Shown here piece after piece: positions 45,583 through 54,911 of a stretch of 64,000 nt of DNA. The translations under genes were made by a program, and so were the position numbers. Position 1 is the stretch's first letter, and each line of letters begins with the position of its first letter. Origin of the DNA: Polyangiaceae bacterium (GTDB lineage Bacteria > Myxococcota_A > Polyangia > Polyangiales > Polyangiaceae); contig JACKEB010000014.1 in assembly GCA_020633205.1 (NCBI GenBank), forward strand, positions 558,001 to 622,000, given 5' to 3'. The notes beneath the pieces were generated by a model that was not told the origin of the DNA, did not search any database, and worked only from the letters and a program-made list of their open reading frames with translations.

Positions 45583-46176
45583 ATGCGTGTTCCAGCGCGA
45601 ACGTCAAGACGAACCTGGCTGGCTGCTTCCGCAGGGCTGCTCGGTTTGGTGTGGCTGAGTGGCGTCGAAGCCGCGACGGTGGAGCTGCCGGTCAATCGCC
45701 AGGCGAAGTTGATCTCGAAACTCGCGTCCTATGACCGCAACTTCAAGGCGCGCGCCGGAGACGTCGCCAGGATCCTTGTCGTGTACAAGGACTCGGACGT
45801 CGACTCCGAGCGCACCGCCCAGCTCATGCTTGCTGAACTTGGCCGTCGCTCGAAGGTCGGAGGGCTGCCTCATACCGAGGAACGTGAGTCCTATCGCGGA
45901 GCTTCGTGGCTGGAGAGCAGAGTCGTCGAGGGCGGTCTGGCCATCGTCTACCTGTGTCCTGGCCTGGAATCCGAGATGGAAACAGTCGCCGAGGCGTTGA
46001 CCGGTAAGGACGTAATGACGATTGGCTCCCGCGCGGGGTACGCTGAGCGCCGCGCCGTCGTGTCATTCGACCTGGTCAGTGGAAAGCCGAAGCTGATCGT
46101 CAATCTTCCCCAGGCAAAACGCCAGAACGTGAAATTTTCAGCGCGCTTGCTCAAACTGGCCGAGGTGATCCGATGA
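45583..46176 (+). CDS. YfiR/DUF4154-like periplasmic protein
   Basis: A 197-residue exported protein with an Arg-rich signal peptide (cleavage after VEA). The YfiR pattern is seen in IVYLCPGL (about 120), then VMTIGSRAGYAERRAVVSFDL and the C-terminal NVKFSARLLKLAEV. YfiR proteins are periplasmic and in pseudomonads hold back a diguanylate cyclase. In many other bacteria they sit before a TonB receptor, as here (four-base ATGA overlap), implying a role in uptake or sensing. No cyclase is adjacent. Confidence 0.85.
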   Translation: MRVPARTSRRTWLAASAGLLGLVWLSGVEAATVELPVNRQAKLISKLASYDRNFKARAGDVARILVVYKDSDVDSERTAQLMLAELGRRSKVGGLPHTEERESYRGASWLESRVVEGGLAIVYLCPGLESEMETVAEALTGKDVMTIGSRAGYAERRAVVSFDLVSGKPKLIVNLPQAKRQNVKFSARLLKLAEVIR

Positions 46177-48473
46177 GCGGGTCGCGCCCTGTTCGGCGAG
46201 CGTTTTCGCGCGGAATCGTCCGGTGTTTGGGCGGCGCCGCTGTGGGCCTCAGCTGTTTGGGCGTTAGCTCTAGCGCCTTTGCGCAGACGGACGACGATGA
46301 CGTCGAGGCGTTGCTAGACGAGCCCATCGTGGAGACCGCGAGCAAAGGCAGTGAGAGCGCGAACACGGCTCCAGCCACTTCGACGACGATCACTGCCGAG
46401 CAGCTTCGCCGCTACGGTATTCGCAGCCTGGACGAGGCGCTGAACTACTTGTCGCTGGGCATGACGACTTCTTCGCCTCTACATGCGGTGGAGGTCGGGG
46501 CGCGTGGCGTGATGTTGACCGTCGACTACGGCAACCACGTGTTGTTACTGGTCGACGGCCATCGCATGAATGAGCCGTGGAACGGCACCGCATACTTCGA
46601 GCGCGGCGCTGGCGTCCCCCTCGAGTTGATCGATCGAGTGGAGGTGGTGCTCGGCCCAGGTTCGGTGCTCTACGGCTCCCAGGCGATGTTGGGCGTGGTG
46701 CACATCGTCACCAAGCGCGCCAAGGACTACCGAGGAGTGCACTTGATCCTGGAAGGAGGGTTCAGCGCCCCCACGGATCAGGACCAGGGTCTGCGCGGCA
46801 TGGGCTCGAGCGGCTACTTCTCAGATGCGGGTAGGGACTACCGCATCGGTGCCGGCTACGGACGCGAGTTCAAGCTGTTTGGTCAGGACGCCGAAGCCGT
46901 GCTGCAGATCGAGTACTTCCGGCAGTCTGGCCAAGTCTTCGATTTCCGCGATCAGGACTACGGCGAAGACTCAGTGACGGGTCAGCCGAAGAACTTCGGT
47001 CCGCGAGGTCGAGCTGGCGTCTGGGGTGGTCGCGCCGAAGACAGCTACGACACGGAAGTCCCCGCGGCGTACGGGCGCCTGTACATCGGCGACTGGACCA
47101 TTTCCGCGCGGGCTGGGATTTACAAGCGCTCGATGCCGTATCTGGATGCGATCGTCCAAGACACCGGCAACTTCGATGATCCTGACAACCACGAGACCGA
47201 TCGCTGGATCAATCTCGATGTGTCGCGGCGCTTTGCGCTCAGCGTGAAGTCTTCGCTGGAAGCGAAGCTCTACGCGGACTTCTACGACTACCATTGGTAC
47301 AACCGCACCGACGCCGCAGAGGACTGCGTCGACGGTCAGCTCCTCGGCTGTGATCGGCGCCTGGTCGGAAAGACGCGCGTCATCGGTGCGGAGCTCCAGG
47401 GCACCCACGACTGGGACGCTGCACGTCGAAACTCCACGCTTGCTGGGATCGACGCGCGCATACGCCACGTGGATTCGTTCACCCGGCTGCAAGATCACGC
47501 CTCACCGACTCGGCTCACCGTTGGCGACCTTGGTGAAGATAACGTCGCGGCCGCTGCCTACTTGCAGCACACGTCACGGCTCGTGGACCCGTTGAGCCTG
47601 AACGCCGGCGTGCGAGGTGACTTCGATCCGCGCTTTGGTGCTGCGGTGTCGCCCCGTGCCGCGTTGGTCTACGTGCCCTGGGAGGACGCGACGCTCAAGG
47701 GCATCTACTCCCAAGCTTTCCGTGCGCCATCCGCCTATGAGCGCGGCTATGCCGACCCAAACTCCGACGTCGCCAATCCCGATCTCGAGGCAGAGACAGT
47801 GCGCTCGGTGGAAGCGTCGTTCGAGCAGCGTTTCGGCTATCACCGCCTGTTTTTCGGGGCGTTTCGCTCTTGGTGGAGCGACATGGTCGCCATTGAAACA
47901 CTCGATCAGGACACGATTGACGCAAACATTGCCGCGGGGAAACTTTCGGCTGGGACGGCTGAGGCGTACCAGTACCAGAACCTGTCGCGCATCGACAACT
48001 GGGGGCTCAACGCCGCCTACGACGGCGCTTTGCTGAGGAATTCGCTGCGCTACGGTTTCACCCTGACCAGTGCATACACGCGCCAGGAGAGTCCGGGGTC
48101 GGAGCCTACCTTTCCCACCGTTGGTCCCCAGGTGTTTGGTAACGCACGCATCGCGTATTCCCTTGGGGAAAATCTGCCCACGCTGGCCACGGCGCTCCAG
48201 TACCAGGGCCGGCGTCTGGTGGATCAGTACTACGAAGGGGAGTTCAGCAAGCGACCCGTGGTCGATCCTGCCTGGAGCATGAAAGCGACGGTGTCCGGAG
48301 ACGTTCCAGGGGTCGAGACGCTGGAGTACCGCGTTGGCGCCACCTACTCGTTCGCCAAGCACAGCCCCTATGCCATCGGGGCCAATGTGTATGGCAGCGA
48401 CGGCCCCGCGGAGCTCGCCCCGGTGCAACGCCTGACGCTATTCGCGGGTGTGCACTACCACTTCGAGCCCTGA
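46173..48473 (+). CDS. TonB-dependent outer-membrane receptor
   Basis: A 766-residue receptor with a signal peptide and a TonB-box-like PIVETAS stretch (about 50-56). A plug domain (TTITAEQLRRYGIRSLDEALNYL ... LLLVDGHRMNEP ... VEVVLGPGSVLYGSQAMLGVVHIVTK) precedes a 22-strand barrel ending in HYHFEP. Coupled to the YfiR-like gene. The ligand is not predictable; plug sequence resembles vitamin or iron-complex receptors. Confidence 0.93.
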   Translation: MSGSRPVRRAFSRGIVRCLGGAAVGLSCLGVSSSAFAQTDDDDVEALLDEPIVETASKGSESANTAPATSTTITAEQLRRYGIRSLDEALNYLSLGMTTSSPLHAVEVGARGVMLTVDYGNHVLLLVDGHRMNEPWNGTAYFERGAGVPLELIDRVEVVLGPGSVLYGSQAMLGVVHIVTKRAKDYRGVHLILEGGFSAPTDQDQGLRGMGSSGYFSDAGRDYRIGAGYGREFKLFGQDAEAVLQIEYFRQSGQVFDFRDQDYGEDSVTGQPKNFGPRGRAGVWGGRAEDSYDTEVPAAYGRLYIGDWTISARAGIYKRSMPYLDAIVQDTGNFDDPDNHETDRWINLDVSRRFALSVKSSLEAKLYADFYDYHWYNRTDAAEDCVDGQLLGCDRRLVGKTRVIGAELQGTHDWDAARRNSTLAGIDARIRHVDSFTRLQDHASPTRLTVGDLGEDNVAAAAYLQHTSRLVDPLSLNAGVRGDFDPRFGAAVSPRAALVYVPWEDATLKGIYSQAFRAPSAYERGYADPNSDVANPDLEAETVRSVEASFEQRFGYHRLFFGAFRSWWSDMVAIETLDQDTIDANIAAGKLSAGTAEAYQYQNLSRIDNWGLNAAYDGALLRNSLRYGFTLTSAYTRQESPGSEPTFPTVGPQVFGNARIAYSLGENLPTLATALQYQGRRLVDQYYEGEFSKRPVVDPAWSMKATVSGDVPGVETLEYRVGATYSFAKHSPYAIGANVYGSDGPAELAPVQRLTLFAGVHYHFEP

Positions 48474-48492
48474 AGCTCGCCGCGCGCTCGAG

Positions 48493-49626
48493 CTACTGCG
48501 CGTTCTTGCGTTGAAACGTCACCAAGTCAGAGACGTTGGTGGTGCCGTCGAGGATCGCCAGCGTCGCTGCGCTGTCGTCTCCAAGCACGAGATGACGGCC
48601 AAACGCCAGCGCGTAGGTGTCCACGATCCCGTAGCCCACCGGGCTTTCCACGTCCGGACAGCCACCCAGTGCGAACAGCTGGTGACAGCCACCGGTTATC
48701 TCGATCCACGTCAGGTCCAGGTTCTTGACCTCGGCGTATAGCGTATCCGCTCCTACGGGGTCACCCGTGGCGCTCATCAGCATGATCGGGATCTCTGCGG
48801 TGTCCAGATCGCCGAACCACGAGGCGCTGTCTCCACCGGCCATGGGGATTCCGCCCACGACGCGCGGATCGCGGAAGCCAGCCGCAAACGCGTTCACCTC
48901 TGCTTCGCTGCACGTTCCTTCAGCCGACGGGCATTCCGCGCGGATTGCATCGACGGCATAGTCCGCACCAGCGATGGCCCAGGTCGTGTACGTCCCAAAG
49001 CTATGCCCACTCATCACCACCCGATCGAGCTGCAGCTTGCCAGCCAGCGGGTCGCTGCTCGGCAGGTTCGCCATGAAATCCAGGCTCTGGCTGATGTCCT
49101 GGGGGCGCGCGATGTAGGTCGCCGTCGGCCGAGGATCGAGGTTACCGCTCAGCGTATTGCCCGTGTGATCTGGCGCGACCGCGACCCAGCCGTGACTCGC
49201 GTAGTAGCTCATCAGCTCGTCGGAGGTGCCGCCCCAGCCCCGATCCCCGTGGGAGTAGACGTGTACGGGGTAGCCGGCTTTCTCGAGTGGCGAGGCCAGG
49301 GTCGCGCCCTCGAAGGAGTACGGCCCTTCGAAGATGCCCAAGTACTTTGGGTGTTCTCCGCTGGTGTCTTCCGTGGGGTACCAAACGTGGACCAGGATCG
49401 TGCGCGCCTCTGACTCCCCGTCGGGGGTGTAAGTGGTCTCGTAGCTCACGTGTCCCGCCTGGTAGGGACCTCGCTGATCCACCGGCAAGTCGAGGGAGGG
49501 GTGAGGATTCTCCGCCGGCTCGCTGGTGTCGTCTCCGCAGCCCACTACGAGTGGAGTACACAGGGACAACAACGTAGCGAGCAGGTGGACACGACGCGGG
49601 ACCAAGCGAGCGAAGGTGGGGGCCAT
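48493..49626 (-). CDS. Alpha/beta-hydrolase lipoprotein (PAF-acetylhydrolase-like)
   Basis: A 377-residue lipoprotein (lipobox LVVGC, Cys30) with an alpha/beta-hydrolase fold: HVWYPTED, YSHGDRGWGGTSDELMSYYASHGWVAVAPDH, and nucleophile Ser209 in GHSFG. The opening PYQAGH...D and 'VWYP' layout match platelet-activating-factor acetylhydrolase-like and polyester-hydrolase-like enzymes. Expected to cleave short acyl esters outside the cell. Convergent with the TonB receptor gene. Confidence 0.87.
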   Translation of the reverse strand: MAPTFARLVPRRVHLLATLLSLCTPLVVGCGDDTSEPAENPHPSLDLPVDQRGPYQAGHVSYETTYTPDGESEARTILVHVWYPTEDTSGEHPKYLGIFEGPYSFEGATLASPLEKAGYPVHVYSHGDRGWGGTSDELMSYYASHGWVAVAPDHTGNTLSGNLDPRPTATYIARPQDISQSLDFMANLPSSDPLAGKLQLDRVVMSGHSFGTYTTWAIAGADYAVDAIRAECPSAEGTCSEAEVNAFAAGFRDPRVVGGIPMAGGDSASWFGDLDTAEIPIMLMSATGDPVGADTLYAEVKNLDLTWIEITGGCHQLFALGGCPDVESPVGYGIVDTYALAFGRHLVLGDDSAATLAILDGTTNVSDLVTFQRKNAQ

Positions 49627-49831
49627 CTTGAGGCAATGATGTCTCGCCGCACCGCTTCACAACAAGGTTTGCGCGAGCGGCCCAGAGCACGAGCCCCCGT
49701 GAATCCGCAGCTTGCTGCTGAGAATTCGCGGCCAGGAGGCGCGAACAAGCAACCTTTCCTGCTGCAAAACGCGGGCATTCCGGAGTGGCGTTCTCTTGGT
49801 ATCCGCAGCTGTGACATACTCCAGGGCTTAG

Positions 49832-51271
49832 GTGGGACGGTTGCTGGACGCTCTAGACGACGCGGTGTGCATCGAGGACGCCGCGGGAATCATTCAGGAG
49901 TGCAATTCTGCGTTCTGCGATTTGCTGAGCGCCCAGAGGGCCGAGCTGATTGGCGCCCACGGTAGCAGCCTACGCCACCGGTTCGCGGACACCTGGGAGG
50001 TTCAGCGTCGCGAGTTCGTTGCCGACGATGGCGCGCAAAGGACCCTCGTACGACTCAGGGATAGAAGCCGGGAGCTTGCGAAGGAAGAGGCTCTCGCCAC
50101 TCGCGCCAAGGAGCTCGAGCAAAACGAACGCAAGCTCGCCGAAATCCTGTCGCGACAGCGCTCCGTTCAGCACGCCCAGCGCCTCGAATCCGTGGGGCAA
50201 CTGACAGGTGGTGTCGCGCACGACTTCAACAACCTGCTAGCGGTGATCACCGGTTGCTTGGAGCTGCTAAAGGTGCGCGCTGGCGAGAACCGTCCAGTGA
50301 TAGAGCTCGCGGACCGCGCTCTAACCGCTGCCGAGCGCGGCGCCGCTCTCGTACAGCGCTTGCTCGCGTTCTCCCGCCGGCAGATGCTCAATCCCGAACC
50401 GACGGACGTGAACTCATTGGTGACGGACGTCCTAGAACTCTCCCGTCGCAGCCTCGGCGAACACATCGAAATCGAAACTCAGCTATGCAGCGATCTCTGG
50501 CCGGTGCTGGTCGACGCGAGTCAGCTGGAGAATGCGATTCTGAACTTGGTGATCAACGCGCGGGACGCCATGCCAGATGGTGGGATCTTGATGGTCTCGA
50601 CGAACCGTTTCCGTGTGGATGTGGCGGAGGACGGCCTGGTCGTCGGGGAGTACGTGAAGATCGCGGTGTCTGACACCGGTACCGGCATCCCTCGCGAACA
50701 TCTCGGGCGTGTCTTCGAACCGTTCTTCACCACCAAAGAGACCGGGCGTGGCAGTGGTCTCGGCCTCTCCATGGTCTATGGATTCGTCACCCAGAGCCAC
50801 GGCGCGGTACGCATTCACAGCGAGACTGAAGCGGGTACCAGCGTTGAGCTGTTCCTTCCCCGCGTCGGCTTCGTTCCCCACGTGGAGCCGGAAGAAGCCG
50901 CCGAGCAACCCCGTGGTCGCGGCGAGTTGGTCCTCGTTGTCGAAGACGACCCGGCCGTTCGACGTACGGTGGTGTCTGTGCTCGAGGAGCTTGGCTACCG
51001 TGTTTTGGAAGCTTCGACAGCCGCGGACGCATTCGAAATCCTGCAGCAAACGAGCGTGGATTTGTTGCTGACCGACGTGGTGCTGGGGGGAACTGCCTCA
51101 GGTCCAGAGTTGGTGGAGCGCGCTCGGGAACGCATGCCTTCGCTCAACATCATCTTCATGACGGGTTACGCGGAGCAGCACCTCTCCGCGGTGGGTCAAG
51201 ACGCGAACATCTTGAAGAAGCCGTTTCGTGCACCTGAGCTCGCGCGCATGCTGCGTGAAGTGTTGAAGTAA
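49832..51271 (+). CDS. Soluble hybrid histidine kinase (PAS-like / HisKA / HATPase / receiver)
   Basis: A 479-residue cytoplasmic kinase starting at GTG 49832. PAS-like sensor at 1-75, coiled coil at 80-115, phospho-acceptor His130 (VAHDFNNLLAVITG), ATPase boxes N (NLVINARDAMPDGG), G1 (SDTGTGIP) and G2 (GRGSGLGLS). A C-terminal receiver carries phospho-acceptor Asp415 (LLLTDVVLGG) and Lys in LKKPF. No membrane segment and no output domain, so phosphate probably passes to another regulator. Confidence 0.94.
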   Translation: MGRLLDALDDAVCIEDAAGIIQECNSAFCDLLSAQRAELIGAHGSSLRHRFADTWEVQRREFVADDGAQRTLVRLRDRSRELAKEEALATRAKELEQNERKLAEILSRQRSVQHAQRLESVGQLTGGVAHDFNNLLAVITGCLELLKVRAGENRPVIELADRALTAAERGAALVQRLLAFSRRQMLNPEPTDVNSLVTDVLELSRRSLGEHIEIETQLCSDLWPVLVDASQLENAILNLVINARDAMPDGGILMVSTNRFRVDVAEDGLVVGEYVKIAVSDTGTGIPREHLGRVFEPFFTTKETGRGSGLGLSMVYGFVTQSHGAVRIHSETEAGTSVELFLPRVGFVPHVEPEEAAEQPRGRGELVLVVEDDPAVRRTVVSVLEELGYRVLEASTAADAFEILQQTSVDLLLTDVVLGGTASGPELVERARERMPSLNIIFMTGYAEQHLSAVGQDANILKKPFRAPELARMLREVLK

Positions 51272-51400
51272 CCCACGCGCGACCTAGCAAGTGCTCAACA
51301 GTGAGCGGCGTAGGTACGCAGGCGATCGTGGTTGTCGCCACGTGTAATTTCCACGCGTCTTTCACTGGACGGAGTGTGAGGTGAGTGGTGTGATCGGCCG

Positions 51401-51820
51401 ATGGCGCGCATCCTGACCGACGAGCGCCACTGGCCCTCGGTGGTGGTGGTTTGGCCGGAGCATCCGGTGAGCGATGAAGACCTCGACGCATACCTGGAAG
51501 CGTCGCGCCGCCAAGTCGCGCGCGGACGCCACGTCGTCCTGCACCTAGCGGACGGTGCCAGCGGTTTGGGTGCTCGCCATCGCCGGGTGGTGGCCAACTA
51601 CATCAAGCGGCACGAAGCGGAACTCAAGCGTGTGGTGCTCGCGGGGGCAATCGTGCTGCGAAACCCGGTGTTGCGAGGCATGATCATCGCTACCAACTGG
51701 CTTGCTCCTCCGCCCTCGCCACAGCGCATATTCGCGACTCGTGAGGCGGCGGAGGCATGGCTCGAGCAGGTCTTGGAAGAGGCGGGTGAGTACAGCGTCA
51801 GCGCCCCCGTGTTGGCCTGA
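51401..51820 (+). CDS. Hypothetical protein (STAS-like size and fold pattern)
   Basis: A 139-residue protein with alternating strands and helices (VVVVWPEHPVSDEDLDAYL ... HVVLHLADGASG ... VVLAGAIVLRN ... IFATREAAEAWLEQVL). The final 'F.T..EA..WL' pattern recalls SpoIIAA/STAS-like proteins common in myxobacteria. It follows the hybrid kinase by 130 bases on the same strand. No function assigned. Confidence 0.65.
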   Translation: MARILTDERHWPSVVVVWPEHPVSDEDLDAYLEASRRQVARGRHVVLHLADGASGLGARHRRVVANYIKRHEAELKRVVLAGAIVLRNPVLRGMIIATNWLAPPPSPQRIFATREAAEAWLEQVLEEAGEYSVSAPVLA

Positions 51821-51852
51821 GCGCGTTTCCGCGTTGATACTTGCTCTTCAGG

Positions 51853-53133
51853 CTAGGGTGACCAGGTCCGGGCGAGCCAAGTGTCCCACTCGCCGAGTCC
51901 TGTGCGAGGCGTGTTCGTGTCAGCGTACAAGCCAGTGTCCCGCCAGATCTGCGCGAGCGGGTCCTGCCCCAGGAGCCCGTTCCAGAACGGGTCGAAGTCG
52001 ACGACCGTGAACCACATCACGAAGCGCACGTCGAGCGCGTTGGCTTCCTTGAGCATACGAGCGACGTAGGCTCTTTGGTTCTCCTCATTGGCCTTCACGT
52101 TGACGCTGTAGGTCGGGATCACTAGGTCCTCGGCGATCCAGCCGGTTTCCGCGATCGCGATTGGTTTCCCTGGGGCAATATCTTGCGCCTGGGAGAGCCA
52201 ACGCTCCGGGAGGTTGTCTGGGTCACCGGCGTTCGCGTGGCCGTAGAACACATAGCCGTAGGTGCTCACCCCAATCCAATCCGTACAGGCCAGGAGCTTG
52301 CCGAAGTTCTGTTGCATCGTCTTCGCATCCGCCGAGTCCGGATGCTTCAGCGCGACAGACACGAACACAGGCAGATCCGCGTGCTGTTGCTTGATGCGCG
52401 TGTAGACGTTGCAGGCGAAGTCGACGTACTTGTCGAACGCCTGAGAGTCATTGAGCAAGAGCTCACTGACCTCGATGCCGTCGTTGAAGTAGTCTGGTTG
52501 GAAGCGGTCGATCAGGTCGAGGGCGAAGTTGCCGTAAGCAGTCTGCACCTCTGGTGAGTCGAAGTCCCGAGTGGCCCACGCGCCCTCCCGAGGCATATTC
52601 GATGATGCTCCCCATGTGTCCGCGAGTTGGTTCCGTGCGGGATTGAGCGGAGCAAGTGCAAGGTAGGTCGGCTTGCTCGGATCCAAGCGTGACACCCGAC
52701 CCTTCAACTCGTTCTCCACGTTGGCCGGGTAGGCGGAGCCCGCGAGCGCTTCTTCCCACGGGATCCCGCCGTCCAGGTGATGGGCGTTCAGGTCGCCGTG
52801 GGTCGCGATCTTGTCATAGGTGTCATTCACCGCGGAAACGGTTGCGTCCCAAGGCCAAGGGGAGAAGCCCACGCGCATGCTACGGGTGTTCTCGCTTCCC
52901 GCTGTGCCAGCGCTGCCACCGGTTGTGCTCCCTGCTGTTCCCCCCGTTCCCCCGGTTCCCGCGCTACCGCCGTTCGCGCCGCTGCCCGCAGAGCCTCCAC
53001 TGCCACCGGGTCCGCCGCTACCACCCGCGTTGTCATCTGAGGAGCAAGCGCTCACACCCAGGGCGCCCAAACACAAGGCGCCGAGCAGCGGTAGGAGTGG
53101 CGATCGCAGTCTGGTTTGGGGGAGAGGAGACAT
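51853..53133 (-). CDS. Glycoside-hydrolase-like TIM-barrel lipoprotein
   Basis: A 426-residue lipoprotein (lipobox GVSAC, Cys30) with a Gly/Ser linker to about residue 82 and a TIM-barrel-like domain. Barrel strands MRVGFSPWPWD, PTYLALAPLN, PDYFNDGIEVSEL, WIGVSTYGYVFY and IAIAETGWIAED are visible, and the Glu in the last looks like a GH nucleophile. The acid/base may be the Glu of GIEVSE. Family within the clan not identified. The ATG at 53133 is supported by the signal peptide. Confidence 0.78.
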   Translation of the reverse strand: MSPLPQTRLRSPLLPLLGALCLGALGVSACSSDDNAGGSGGPGGSGGSAGSGANGGSAGTGGTGGTAGSTTGGSAGTAGSENTRSMRVGFSPWPWDATVSAVNDTYDKIATHGDLNAHHLDGGIPWEEALAGSAYPANVENELKGRVSRLDPSKPTYLALAPLNPARNQLADTWGASSNMPREGAWATRDFDSPEVQTAYGNFALDLIDRFQPDYFNDGIEVSELLLNDSQAFDKYVDFACNVYTRIKQQHADLPVFVSVALKHPDSADAKTMQQNFGKLLACTDWIGVSTYGYVFYGHANAGDPDNLPERWLSQAQDIAPGKPIAIAETGWIAEDLVIPTYSVNVKANEENQRAYVARMLKEANALDVRFVMWFTVVDFDPFWNGLLGQDPLAQIWRDTGLYADTNTPRTGLGEWDTWLARTWSP

Positions 53134-53348
53134 GTCGCGCCAGTGTAGCAAGTCGCGTGCCTCGTAGTCGCCTGCGCCCCGGTGGCGTTTTTCTGGGCCC
53201 ATGTTGGCTCACGTTATCCGTCAGTGAACCGAGCTTCACATCGAGGCTGGGTCGCCTGGAGGAGGCGAGGCGTGAAAAGACGCGAGGTTCAAACAGGTTT
53301 GGGAAGCGTCGGCGATACCACACGGATAACCTTCGAGGAGTCGGAGCG

Positions 53349-53870
53349 ATGTCCAAGTCGGAATGGGTGGTGTGCTGTCTGATACTGTCGCTGAGTGCGT
53401 GCAACTCGGGGACGCGCGCGCCAACCCAGCAGGCAATGTCGCCAAGGCCTGCGGGAGTTGAGTCGGTAGCGCTGACGACAGCGGAGCCCAGTGCTCAGCC
53501 CGTCGAGCACCGCCGCGAGGTTTGGCTGATCGGCACCTTTGCAGTCGCCGAAGGGGAGACACCCGGGAGCAGTGTCGAATACACCTGGCCGTCGCTGGTC
53601 GTCGCGTCGAGTGACCCCGGCGGAAATGAAGTCTGGGAGGGCATCGTCGCGATGCCGCTCAACTGCACGACGAAGACCACAGCTCAGGCCCTCTGGGTGC
53701 TCGACTGCATCGAAGCCGACCATCATGACACGCTGACGCTGACTCAAGATGGCCAGGAGCTCTTGGTGACGCGCGTGCACCGGATGGGCAAAAAACAGGA
53801 TCCGCCAGAGGTCGCCAAGCGCTTCAAGCTCGAGCCGGGAGAGGTTGCGGTGCCCGGCCCCGAGCGCTGA
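53349..53870 (+). CDS. Small lipoprotein, unknown function
   Basis: A 173-residue lipoprotein (lipobox LSLSAC, Cys18) with a short beta-rich domain (REVWLIGTFAVAEGETPG ... CTTKTTAQALWVLDCIE). Two Cys may pair. The ATG at 53349 is right for the signal peptide; the long open frame upstream is antisense to the glycosidase gene. No family recognised. Confidence 0.72.
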   Translation: MSKSEWVVCCLILSLSACNSGTRAPTQQAMSPRPAGVESVALTTAEPSAQPVEHRREVWLIGTFAVAEGETPGSSVEYTWPSLVVASSDPGGNEVWEGIVAMPLNCTTKTTAQALWVLDCIEADHHDTLTLTQDGQELLVTRVHRMGKKQDPPEVAKRFKLEPGEVAVPGPER

Positions 53871-53950
53871 GCGGCGCACGTGCGTGCTTGCAGTCGGCGC
53901 CTGCAAAACTTCAGCGCCGGTAGTGGGTTCGCAGATCTACCCTGCGGCTC

Positions 53951-54388
53951 ATGACTGACGAGGCGGGGATAGAGATCAACGGCATGGCTCACGTGCAGCT
54001 CACGGTGAGTCGTTTCGCGGAGGCACGAAAGTTCTATGGGCGTCTCTTGCCCTTCTTGGGCATGAAGCCGGTGATGGACTTCGATGGCTTCTACTACTGC
54101 GTCGGAGGACGTACGGGCTTGGCAATCTCCTCGGCGGATACCGAGCACGCCTCAGAGCGCTTCGTTCAGCGTCGCGTGGGCTTGCATCATGTTTGTTTCC
54201 GTGCGAGAACGCGCGAGGACGTGGACAAGGTGCACGAGCTCGTGCAAGAGCTCGGTGGTACTGTGGTGCATCCACCGGAGGAGGCTCAGTGGGCGCCTGG
54301 CTACTACTCACTGCTGTTCGAAGATCCCGATGGGATCCGTCTCGAGATTAACTTCGTGCCCGGCAAGGGGTTGCTCAAGGACGCTTGA
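53951..54388 (+). CDS. VOC (glyoxalase/bleomycin-resistance) superfamily protein
   Basis: A 145-residue VOC protein. Two beta-alpha-beta units are seen: GMAHVQLTVSRFAEARKFYGRLLPFLGM with metal-ligand-type His14, and GLHHVCFRARTREDVDKVHELVQELGG, ending FEDPDGIRLEINFVPG with a terminal Glu ligand. It may be a lyase, dioxygenase or binding protein; context gives no hint. Confidence 0.88.
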   Translation: MTDEAGIEINGMAHVQLTVSRFAEARKFYGRLLPFLGMKPVMDFDGFYYCVGGRTGLAISSADTEHASERFVQRRVGLHHVCFRARTREDVDKVHELVQELGGTVVHPPEEAQWAPGYYSLLFEDPDGIRLEINFVPGKGLLKDA

Positions 54389-54599
54389 GCAGCTGTTGCC
54401 ACAACGCCTGAGCCGCGGGGCCAGGCCCGGGCTTGCGTGGTCTGAGTAAGTAGAGCGGGATGCTCCGGCATACGTCGAGGTGCGCAAGCAGCACTTCGAG
54501 CCATCTGTGCGGGTGACGCAGAAGATCGCGAACTGCGAGTCCAGCGCCTGAACCCTTTGTACGCCCCGCGGCTCTGACCTCGGAGACGAGGAGCAATTC

Positions 54600-54911
54600 A
54601 TGACGCTGAAGAGCGAGTTCGAGGGCGTGGCGAGCGCTGCGCCCCGGGATGAGTCGACTGGAGAACAAGGCGCCGCGCAGGCACGCAAAGACGGCAACGC
54701 ATTCCTGGCGAGTGGCCTTGGGATCGGTGCGTTCGGCGTCGCGAGCGGAGTGCTCCTCGGCGCCGTATGCCCGGTGTGCGTCGTCGCCACTCCGGCGCTG
54801 ATCGGCGCTGGCGTCTACAAGCGGGTGCGCGCCTGGCGCCTGGAGAAGCAGGCGAACGACGCCTCAGGCACTTCGGTGTCGGCGTCGCACCAGCATCCAG
54901 CCAAGGGCTAA
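54600..54911 (+). CDS. Small membrane protein, unknown function
   Basis: A 103-residue protein with one or two membrane segments (GIGAFGVASGVLLGAVCPVC and the stretch after it, about 40-72) and a C-x2-C pair (Cys57, Cys60) between them. AGGAG stands eight bases before the ATG. Its last 16 codons overlap the 3' end of the convergent EGF gene. Confidence 0.65.
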   Translation: MTLKSEFEGVASAAPRDESTGEQGAAQARKDGNAFLASGLGIGAFGVASGVLLGAVCPVCVVATPALIGAGVYKRVRAWRLEKQANDASGTSVSASHQHPAKG

